The notes under the pieces were generated by a model. It was not told where the DNA came from and did not search any database. It saw nothing but the letters and a program-made list of their open reading frames with translations. A DNA stretch of 64,000 nucleotides, taken from the NCBI GenBank assembly GCA_963681505.1, contig OY811975.1:7874946-7938945 (forward strand), written 5' to 3'. Positions 47,901-59,900 of the stretch are shown here, piece by piece; position 1 is the first letter of the stretch; the number at the start of each line of letters is the position of its first letter. The position numbers were made by a program, and so were the translations under genes. This DNA comes from Eunapius fragilis (lineage: Eukaryota > Porifera > Demospongiae > Spongillida > Spongillidae).

Positions 47901-50900
47901 GGGAGAACCTTACAAAACTCAGTTGAAACCTGAGGTTAAACCTGTTAGTCTGTTAACTCCAAGACAGGTACTGATCCCAATTCATGAACAGGTTATAAAA
48001 GAGTCCAATATGATGGAATCAATTAGCATTATATTTAGAGTCGACACTGGTGTGCAGGCATGGTTGTGGTACCAAAGCCCAATGGGACCAAAAGGATTTG
48101 TGTAGATCTTAAACCGTGAAATAAATGCATTTTGAGGAAAGTCTACCCACTACCCAAAGTCCATTATATTCTTGCCCAGCTTATGGGAGAATGGCAGCAA
48201 CATGACACTCTACTTCATTCTGTAGTGCTTGTCAGCAGTCTCTACCGGAGCACGGGAAAGTTTATTAAAACAGAAACATCCAAAAGGTGTAACAAATGTT
48301 GTCAGTAGGCAAGAAGATGACTCTAAGGGGATCTGCCAAAATCCACAATTAGCATCAAGTTTACATAGCACTGTCACCTCTGGCTTCCCAGCTACAAACA
48401 TCAGCTTGAGATTTACAGTACTGCCCAAGCCAGAAACCCAATTACAGAAACACTGATCAAATATACCAAATTTAGTTGACCGGAGAAGCATAAACTTACC
48501 TCTACCATTAAACCTTATTGGTCAGTGAGAGGACAGATCACATAGCATAATGAGCTCCTTCTGTTTGGCAATCGAATTGTAGTCCCTGAGGAATTGAAAG
48601 ATGATGTACTTGAAAAGATCCATCAAAAGCACCAAGGGATCTTGAAATGTCAACTCAGGGCAATGTCAGCGTTGTGGTGGCCAGGAATCTCAAAAGATAT
48701 ATAGAGAGAGTAGGGTGAAAGAATGTCACACGTGCCAGCAGAATAACACCGAGTAAGGAACCTATGATTGTCTCATATGTCACCTCGGGGACCTCATGAA
48801 TGGTGAGGAAGAACTCTACTGAATGGAACACAGTAATTAGGAAGTGTCAATAGGGCAGGGCAAATGGGATGTACATTTGGACTTGGTACATATATAGGCA
48901 CACTGTGAATTGGGGATTGTTATTGTGATAAAGACAGTTCAATTACACATACATACCTCTTTAACCATGGCAAAAAGTTGGAGCTGATTTGTTTGAACTT
49001 AAAGGAATAAATTAATCTGGTAGTGGTTGAAAATTCTTCACGTTATGTGGAGATTGCAAAACTGACTACTACTCGCTCAGGTGTTGTTATAGGTCACTTG
49101 AAAACAATTTTTTCCCAGTTTGGTATTCCAGAAGTTATGTTAGTGATCATGGGCCGCAGTTCATGTCTAGTGAGATGAAAACATTTGCTGTCTCATATAC
49201 TTTTGAACATGTTACCAGCAGTCCTAGGTATCCACAAGGGAATGGCTTAGTGGAACGATTAGTGCAGACCATGAATATGCTGACCACAAAGGAAGATGTC
49301 AACCTATATTTGTTGATCGATAGGATGACTCAACTGCCCTGGAATGGACATAGTCCTCCAGAACTCCTAATGGGACATCAGCTTCGTACTCAAGTGCTCC
49401 AAGTACAAGAGCAGTTTATTAAGCTAATTATAATGATCTGAGTCATTGGGTAAGGAAGAGGCCAGATTTGGGCATTGGCAGTGAAGTATGGGTGACAAAT
49501 CTTGATGACAAACGTGAGCCAACTTGTGGTGTAGTCTCCCCACAAGCAGAGACTCTGAGGTCATATGTTGTTTATACTCCATCTGGACCAACTTCGGAGA
49601 AATAGCCAGCATTTGAGGCCAGTTCCAGAGAAAAGGACAGCATCAGAGGACCCGTACCTGAAGATGGACAACCCCGGAGGGAGCCTGTATCGTCAAACAC
49701 CAATCAGTTTGCAGTCCTGTTATGACAAGACAGAGATCAGGCAATAACAAACTCCCCTATGCTATCGTGGTGATGAGAATCACTGACTTGGAAAGAGAGT
49801 TGTGACATTATGTATTTGTAATAATTTTATGATTACTTGTATGGCACATGCGCCATACATTATAATGATCTTTACCTAGGCTGCAAGTTATTTCACAGTA
49901 TACAGATCCCAATATACACATGCTTTGGTATATCACAGTAAGCATACAGTATGTGTGGGCAATACACGTTATGAATGTGCATACAAACAAATCATAATTG
50001 TATTAATCACTGTGAGCACAAAACGTGTCACTACTTACAGACATCGCTATATTCAAATCAGCACCCGCTCCCAACAAGGTCATCACCACATCATGATGAC
50101 CATTCTGACTTGCAATAAACAGAGCTGTTGCATTATTCTGATACAAAGAAAAGCCACATTAGCATCTACGGTACACAAGCTAATGCAGCTGCAGAGTTAC
50201 GACTTTATATTAATGCATAGTATTTGTTACATTTACAAAAACTTAAATTTCTGCTAATGCAGTGCATAGTTATATACAGTGTACCACACTTCCATACATG
50301 TATGTACATGCATATCCAAAGCTATGGCCAACATGAAAACCCTTATAATATACGGCATGGACTGGTAAAAACAAGTTATCATTCAGTCCTGAGTTATTCC
50401 AATTTACTGAATGGCATTCTCATTTTCCATAATACAGCTAATAATCGGCAAATACTTACAGTACAGGTCAAAATAAGTTTTTTAAATAGACTACTAAATG
50501 GAATGGCATTCATATCCATGCATCACAATGTGCTTAACAATGTATCTACATATATGCACCTGCAATAACATGTGCTTCCAGTATTACAGTGTTAACAGGC
50601 CCGTAGGCTGGGGGGGTTCCCTGGGTTCCCGGGAACCCCCCCCCTCCCCCCCCGCATGTCACAGATTAGTTCCGGCCACCCTACTCCAAGATTTATTTTT
50701 ATCATCCACTTGAACTAGTTTAACCCCTAGGGGTATTATTTGTTCTTATAATTTGATCTGCATATCGTTCGTTGAACGATTTCACCAAAATATACCGCAC
50801 TGGGAGAAAAAAATCATGTTCCGGACCTTGGTTTTACCCTATCCACCTTGGGATCTGTTCCATCAAATGTATTTAAAGTGCCTAAGTCAACAGTGAATAC

Positions 50901-53900
50901 ATTTGATGGAATAGATCCCATGCAAGGTTGATAGGATAAAACCCAAGGTCTGGAACACGATTTTTTCCCCTAGCTGTGATATACGCGCATTTGCCTCTAT
51001 TGCCACTTCGGCTTAACTAGCACTGCTCACTGCTGCTTACTCCGTTGTTTTTGATATAAAACGGCCGGAACAGAGGGAAAGAGAACGCAATTGATCTGCT
51101 AAATTGTGCAAATCAAGTCTCTTGACAACTTTTACTTTTCCAAGAAACGGAAAATGGCTGAAAACTGTACCAAAAGTGCAGCGACTTTCACTTTGCCAGA
51201 AGGCAAAGCTACTGACTCCAATAGTAGTTTGCAATTGCCCAATGACGATCAATTAAGGTTTACAGAATGCTGACCAAGGGACACGGAATGTCACTCAAAC
51301 TCCAAGTGAAGTCAGTAGTGCACATGGATGTAAATGTAGATAGTGAACGCCTTCAAAATTTCAAAGCACTGCAAATGACATTGGAAGGCTCGTAAATGAC
51401 CATTTATCTCCCAGTGAAGTTACACAAATTATATAGGGCGACTATATCAGGAGAGAACGGTCTTATGCGTCACTTTTTGGTCCTATCACATCCATCGATT
51501 TGGAGCCAGAAAATGATTGTCTGAAGCAAGCTGAATGGGAGATCAAAGCATTGCATGTCGAGCTCTGCCCAGATAAGACCCATGCATACTAAAGAAAAGT
51601 ACACATCGGAAGTCTCGCTAGAGACTTCCATATAGGTTTTGACCCCGACTATGAATTTAATTAAAATCCCACGACCCTACCCAGAGATAATATATAGCTG
51701 CCCTACCGTAACTTCGCTCCCGACGATCGGATCATCTAACTTGTTGCGGCAATCGATCTAGAAGTCAAAACTGAGTAGTTTCGTTTTTGTTTCACGCCGT
51801 AGAACCACGTTGTTGTCGAGAACAAAAAATACTTCTGTCCTCGTTCCCCTTCCAAAAATAATGGGCGGGTCGTCTGCTTCTTCTTCTTCTTCTTCTTGAG
51901 AACTCATAACTCGGGACAGGAACACTTTTAAGCAATGAAGATTGCACCAATCGCTTTAGAATTTGCTGGAGGACTCGCCTTAGTTGATGTTAGGCATTGA
52001 TACACAAAAGCCTAAAAGCCTATATACGGTCTTATCAATTCTAATTAAGCAAAAGTACCTAGAAAATTTTCACAATACGTCTGGATTGAATTAGATCGGT
52101 CAAATGAAAGGGGGAAACCTGCGATGCAACAGTGATTTGGGTGTTAAAAAAATTAAGGAAACAAGAAAATAAAAACATTCTCTCTGAGAAAGTTGGTGGG
52201 ATATAGGTTTTGCAGGCAAATAGTATACTGGTGTAAAAAGCAAGGAAACAAGTTTTATCAGAAGGGAAAATGTAATAGTCCTATATTTAGCACAGAAACA
52301 GCATATGCCTTAGTCGAAGTGTGCTAAATATAGGACTATTACATTTTCCCTCTGATAAAACTTGTTTCCTTGCTTTTTACACCAGTATACTATTTGCCTG
52401 CAAAACCTATATCCCACCAACTTTCTCAGAGAGAATGTTTTTATTTACTTGTATTATTTATGACTGAATTGCAAACGTCATATTGCATGTGTCTATAAAC
52501 TAGATCGTGGTTTTTCATGCATGGGTCTCCCGGCTAGAGATACAATAATTGCGCACTTAATCTCTTTTTCGTATCAGTATCAGCTGCGTAAACAAAGTGC
52601 ATCCACCGCTGGTGTCTGAGAGTGGGGGGAGGGGTTGTCCGCAGGATTCAGTGATTCAGGTAGTTAATAATAGTTCCAGGTTTAATGATTAAGGAACCCC
52701 CCCAGTTTAAAACCAGCCTACGGGCCTGAGTGTATATGTATAGACATGGCAGGTTCTCTTAAACACACCGCACAAACTACTTTGGAGTTTGTATCTTGTC
52801 AGTGGTACGTGATAGTCTCACACCAAGTTATACTCATATAAACATTTGTGCACTAAACAGCACTTTTTAGTTAGTCCAATGCTAGATACTGGAGATGTAT
52901 GATATTTGAGTTTAATACCTACAAACACATGTAACTCCTGATTCCTTTATCCCCAAAGCTTCAAAATTGCAATCTATGCTCAAAGGTAATGGTGTAACTC
53001 CTACCTACTTTTTGCTTCAGTTTCAATAAGCTATTGCTGAGTTATAGCTTTGAGAACATTATGTAGACATACCGCGATACTACCCATTTTGTGGGTGGTT
53101 TCTTGGATGGACATTGTTTAGTTGTATGCTGCAGTCCATTTATCATTATATGCCACAAACCACAATACTTATTTGAATTGAAAGTTAGTAATAAGTGTAA
53201 ATGTATATCCGTTTTGGTGCCTTCTGCACAGTGGGTTAGGACCCAGACATTTAAGTTGGGTATAATGTATATGTTTTCATTTATTATTATTTTTATAACA
53301 CCTTGCAGCACTATAATCTGCAGGAAAAATTTCCATAATGTATATGGTTAATAAGTGACAGTCTGCCAAAGCATGAATTTTATTAAAAGTGCAAAGGTAA
53401 TTATATTTTGTTGGAATCTTGAAGGATTGAGTTATATATGTTTACTATATAGCATTTTGTCTCCTGTTTCTAATGAAACTAATTGGTAGTGTTTTGGTAT
53501 ATTGCAGACATGAATTTTTTTTAGATTTCCCACAAAAATTATTTTAAAAATTGTACTCGTACCAAGTTTAAACTCATTTCTACTCAAATCTACAGCCATC
53601 TGGGCTAACTACGATTAACCACCATTTGTCACTAGCAACATATTCGCCGCCTCCCGCTGCGTTCTAAGTTAGAGTGACAAAAGTTAAAAACAACAGCAGT
53701 ATACACAGCGCCATGTTAATAATAATTTCATTAATAACATACATTTAACACAAGAGTGGACCATGGGAATAAGACTTACGAGACTTACTGGCACCTGGGC
53801 CTATCACAACGCTACAGCACGCTGTCCTTTTGTTGTGTGCGGACAATAACACAATACAGCCCGTGTTTTGTTCATTGTGTAGAGGCCTGCGTGTGCATGC

Positions 53901-56900
53901 TGGCCTGCGGCGCATATACTCATGTATTTAAGACGTGTGTGCAAACATTTGTAACGGCTAGTTTTGAAGTGATTGTATCCTTTCTGTGCATCGGTGATCA
54001 AAGTTCGTTCGTTCGTTCGTTCATTCATTTTGTTTTGTTTGTTGGCGGCTTCTCGATTATGACTGAAGATATCGGTAAACATAAAATAGACAATGGTGAA
54101 GCTTGGGAAAGATACATAAAGTGTTTTAGAAGCAATTCTGAGGCAGCAGAACAATTCATCGCTGATGTAAAATTAGTTGGCAATGAAGACCAAAGGAGAG
54201 GTTGAAAAAAAATGGGTGAATCGAATGGGGCTTCTTCGAAGCAAGTGGCGAAACTTAATAGAGCCAGGAAGAGTGAGCAGACTAAGGAAACCTTTCAGAA
54301 CTTTAAGCTAGAGATATTTTTTGATCATGATCAGTCAGATTTACCTGAAAATGAACCGTCAAATGTCGAGGAGGAAGAGGCTGATTCAGATGAGCTTGAG
54401 ATATCTGAACCTGGGAATAAAAGAGTGAGAATGATTAGTCCACTGAATGAGCTAAGCCTTCGCCAAACTCGAAGAAGAACAGATGATCTATTTTCTGCAC
54501 TGAGAGAAGAGGCAATCAAGCAACACATCACAACAACTCAATTACATGGATATCTTTTGCACAGGTAGGTATTAATCATGTAATATTGTTCAATTAATAA
54601 TCGCTTCAGTATATTTGATTGCAGGGAGAACTATGTACATGATTGGCCTGTGGCTGATATTGGCATGAAGCTGTTTCAACAAGAACCAGTGGCGAAGGAA
54701 CTAAGCTTGGATGAAGCACTATACATGCTCTCAGCATACAAACTTGGCCGTTCAGGATACACGAGTCTAAGGTTTGATATGAAGAAGAGGGTGGAGTTTC
54801 CTGCTTATTACAGGGTTAAGGAACACAAGGATTTAATCACTCCTCAGACAGATTCACTTAGCGAGGTAATGGGTGTTTCATTTAGCCTGGTAGCATCAGT
54901 GCAGATACACTTTAAACGACTAATAACACTGCTGGGCATTGCATTGCAGCCTGGAAGCTATACAATGGTAACTAAGGAAGGCTTGGATGGATCAGGAAGG
55001 CATGCTATATATAACCAGTTAGGGAATGTGGAGACCCATAATATGATAATCTGGATGTGGGTACCTTTAAGTGTATCCCAAAGTCAAGATGAATGCAATG
55101 AGGTGTGGGTTGAAAGTGCACCATGCAGCCCTGATGCAGCTAGGCCAATTATGAACACCATGGGTAAAGAAAACAGTGAACTGCATGCTTGCAAAGATCG
55201 TTCCTCCAGTTGATGTAGAAATCGGTGAACTACAGCAGAATGGTGTTACTGTAGAGGATAATGGTAAAATGTATACATTAAAAGTAGACTTTCATCGCTC
55301 AATGGATGATGGGAAAATGCAGAAGCTGTTATTAGGAAGAGGTAGGGGATTCTGTGTTCTGTTTCCATTCTCAGCTGATGAAGCAGTTTCTCCAGACCAG
55401 ATTAAGGATGGCTTTGAGATTGGTAATGTAGACCTTGCGACACTGAATGCATTGTATGAAAATTTAGCACATGATGACAAAGGAGTTAAAAAACATCAAG
55501 AGGATTAAAAGGACAGAATGGGGCTAATCCAGAATCCAATCTCTGCATACGATGTTGCTACATTCCCTATATTGCATGCATTGCTAAGGGTTTAGATTAT
55601 TGCCTAAAAGTAGCTTATAAGCTTAATGCAGCTGGAAAGAAAACCAGAAGCAGAAAACGAAGAAGTAAGAAGCAAAGAAGAGAATAATTGCAATGATTCA
55701 AGCTAAAACAGGGATTTCAGTAGACATGCCTGATGCAGTAGGAGCTGGAGGGACTTCAACAACTGGTAACACAGCAAGAGCTCTACCGTTTAACCCTGAA
55801 AAGCGTCAGGTGCGCATTGAATGTATCCCACAAAAGGTAAGGCGAAATCAAGAATGTGACAGGGTTGTGTTTGATGAATTCATTACTAATCTCTCTATCA
55901 TTTTGAGAGTTGTTTCCTCCAAGCGAAGAATTAATACTGAACACCTTGACCACCTTTGCAAAGAGACTGCACTTAAACTTGTCAGCCATTGGCCAGGATT
56001 AAAATTTACTCCTTCTTTGCATCAGGTACTAGCTCACTCTGCAGCATTGATTAGTGCTAATGATTCTAAAGGATTGGGAACATTATCAGAAGAACCCCTA
56101 GAGCACAACAATAAAAATCTTCGCATATACAGAGAGCATTTAGCTAGGAAAACTACCCAGCATGCGAACTTGTCTGATGTAATGACACGATTATGGATTA
56201 AGTCTGATCCTACAGTTAGAAGCTTTCATGCTGTCAAATGTTCGTTTTGTGGTGAGGAGCCCAATTTCCGGTCTTGTACACAAAAGAATGCAAGATCAAG
56301 TTGCTTCTCTTTGGAAGAACATCTACTTGCCTGCATGTTTGCAGATGATCAGGATCAGGATCAGGATCAGGAGACAGGAACATAATCGTCTGTCAGCATG
56401 CAGCATGCACACCATATTTGCTAATTGGGTCATTCCATGGGCTGTCAGGAATGAATTGGACAGCACCCCTCAGATTTGTATGCAATTTATCATATTTGCT
56501 TGACCTAATATGGATGTTACTTTAACACATTAATTTTTAAAATCTCACGAGCGGTTTACGAATTAACACCGTCAAGAATAATTAATTGTTTTCCACTTTG
56601 AAGACTCATAACTCCCTACTCACAGAACGTGTATGGCTATTGTTGGCATCAAATTGAAGCTCTCTTAGTGTACAATCCGACTATAATATGTTTCTGTGGG
56701 AGAGGCGAAAGGTATAACGAATAATTGTTTATACAGCACGGTTTTCAATATTTAGGTCACTTGCAAGGTGATACTCAAGAATTTTGTTTCTGTATATGAA
56801 AACTGTTCATTGTCCTTACATTAAAAAAAAAATTAAAAGTCTGAGTTTCAGCTAGTTCTGGGAACTGCAGAAGGTTAAAGGGCCAGACACCATTTTTAAT

Positions 56901-59900
56901 TTCTTCATGGTTGATTTTATCACTAATGAGAAGCAAGTGTTGTTTAGATAAGTCTCAAGGGTATTACATAATACTGTCCTCAACTATGACAACAATAAGA
57001 AAGGGCGTTGGTAATTTAAATAATGATTTTTAGTACATCGAATTGCGCATTTATTGGAAACCGTTAAGCCTTCTAATGGAATCGTTGCGTAGGTAAGCGT
57101 GCTCGTTATTACTGTCATAAGCGGTTACAGCTCAACATTTCTTTTGATTGGAAGTAAAAGGGAACAACGAGGTTTAAATGAACCGGCGGTGAGACCTATT
57201 CAACCGGCTCAAGAAGTGGTGGTCCCTCGGTACGCTGTCATCTGGCGTATGAACAGGTTGAGGGACCGCCACTTCTTGAGCCGGTTGAATAGGTCTCACC
57301 GCCGGTTCATTTAAACCTCGTTGTTCCCTTTTACTTCCAATCAAAAGAAATGTTGAGCTGTAACCGCTTATGACAGTAATAACGAGCACGCTTACCTACG
57401 CAACGATCCCATTAGAAGGCTTAACGGTTTCCAATAAATGCGCAATAGACAACTTCAGGAATATTGATTGAATAGATATAATTGCCTTTGACGTCACATC
57501 CGGAGTACACGCGTCGAAGCGTTCGTGTTCTAAAGGCTAGAGCTAAACAAGCACAACTTACAGTTACTGTATCCCATAAGCACGTAAGCGAGTAGAATGC
57601 TTTGAAAGATGTTGTTCAGTTGTTTTGTGTAATCTCAGACTTAGCCACGTGGACAACTTACATGAATCTATCTTCGTCAGGAGATACCTGCAGCACAGCC
57701 GAGCTTTCTGAAAACGACATCCCTGGCGCTTCATTGACTGAACCATTAGAGGCCCACAATGTGGCAGCACTAAAATGGTGGCTTCTTTGCCGTGGGATAA
57801 AAGTTAAGTCATCTAGTAGAAAAAAGGAGATAATAGAGAGGATCAGGGAAGCTATGAGAAGTGGAGCAAAGGTCATTGACGTGGACGGCTCATATGTTGC
57901 TCGCAAACGGCAACTACAGTGCGAGATTATAAACGAACCAACAGGCTTGGTCACCGATATTGGCTTACCTATTACTGGTTGGGAGGTTATTTCAGCTGAG
58001 AATTACAAGTCTTACTCATGCAAGATGCCTACAGTTACCCTTGGTCAGTAATACATGACGCAGATATACATAATTATTGTAGTTTATCTTCCTTGTTAGG
58101 AATTCTCTATGAATACCTTGCAAAAGGTGTTGGTCGATCACAAGACAAGGGTGCTTTCAGAGCAATCTCAAGGGGCTACAACCACTGGGCATCAGGAAGG
58201 ATAGAGAGGGTTGAAATAAACACACGACATCCAAACTTGTGTCATGTGCAATGCATAATGAAGCCATCAATGAAAGTAGGTAAGTACCATGTATATGTTT
58301 TGCTTGACCATGAAGGAACCTTGGCATCTATAAAAAAGGCTACCTGTGAATGTCCTGCTGGGTAGATTGGAGTATACACATGATATGTGCCTGTGCATGT
58401 ACATCTTTGTTTCCCAAATACAGAAAATCAGCTTCCTGCACACATATTTCAGCATTGCTACATGCTCTAGTGACAATGACATCTATGAATGTGTCTGGAC
58501 ATCAAGATGAAAAAGACACTGAACTACCAGTCACATCTTATTTATGTAAATGGAATGTTCCTCGGGTACGAAAAGATTGCACTTTAAGGATATCAGAACA
58601 AAAATTTCAGAAACATGATTATAGACAGTTGAAGAAGGCTAAGTATAGCAGTGTGCAAGATTTTGACCCAAGGCCACTTCAATACAGGGGTACAGCAAAA
58701 ACAGAGCTTGAAGCATTATTAAGTAAAGTGAAAGGAAAAGGGCTGGGTATTTCATTGCTACTTGACCCAACATATTGTGACAGAAATACAGTAAAAAGTA
58801 CTCCAGTTGCACCAGGCTTACCTACACAGCTACAGTTAGAAGAATCCATTCATCAGTTTAAATTGAGCCTCTCTTTATCAGAAGAAAAGATAAATGAAGT
58901 TGAATTTAATACAAGGGAACAACGCAACTCACCATTGTGGTTTTCTGCTCGAAAATATAGACTGACAGCATCAACGTTTGGAGAAATTTTCCATTTTCAG
59001 CCAGACACAACTCCTGATCGCATTGTTCTTAGACTATTGAAGGGCAAACAGTTTACATGTCCTTCTGTACAATGGGGAATAGAAAATGAACCAGTGGCAA
59101 TTCAAGCTTATATAAAGCATCAGCAGACAAATGGTCACCATGGATTGACTGTTGACCCTGTTGGATTTCTTATCAGCAAAGACTATCCATTCCTTGGTGC
59201 ATCTGCAGATGGCACTGTCCATGATCCTACAAGTGACCAACAGTTAGGATTTCTTGAAGTTAAGTGCCCCTATACACATCGTTGCCTTTCACCGTATGAA
59301 GCCAGTCAAGATAAGTCTTTTTATTGTTGCCCTTCAGACAACAAAACTATAACCCTGAAGTGCAATAGTAACTACTACTGCCAAGTGCAAGGACAAATGG
59401 CAGTTGGAAAGAGGCCTTGGTGCGACTTTGTTGTGTATACAACAAAGGGCATCAATGTTGAACGAATCAGGTTTAACCCAGACTACTGGGCTGAAGTACT
59501 AATGAAATTAACAGATTTTTATGACAAGTGCTTTGCTCCAGAACTGGTTAGCCCGCTACATGTTCTAGGACAAAAAGTACGAGATCTGCGATCAAATGAT
59601 CTGTAAGCATACAAACACATCATTCTTTACAAAAATTATGAACACCGTATTGAAAATATAAAATGCTATTGTTATCTCAATGACAACTATCATCTGAGTC
59701 TGAGCATGCATGATCATCATCTGTATCATCCAATGTTTGAATATATGTATCCACATCTGTGTCACTTAAGTCAGTCACATCATCTGTATCATCCAATGTT
59801 TGAATATATGTATCCACATCTGTGTCACTTAAGTCAGTCACATCATCTGTATCATCCAATGTTTGAATATATGTATCCACATCTGTGTCACTTAAGTCAG

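Larger units (their letters stand above)
50596..52728 (+). mobile_element. hAT-like non-autonomous element, 2.13 kb
   Basis: Ends CAGGCCCGTAGGCTGG (50596) and CCAGCCTACGGGCCTG (52713-52728) are perfect 16-bp inverted repeats. The 8-bp flanks AGTGTTAA (50588-50595) and AGTGTATA (52729-52736) match at 6 of 8 positions, fitting the 8-bp duplications of hAT elements. Inside: a 150-bp hairpin (50810-50970), coding-like scraps at 51153-51590, the dispersed block 51605-51975 and a foldback MITE. No hAT transposase is encoded. Confidence 0.7.

Noticed and set aside
53226..53232. CACAGTG as the RAG1/Transib-type terminal word
   Set aside because: A 7-base word occurs by chance often; no inverted partner or 5-bp duplication was found.
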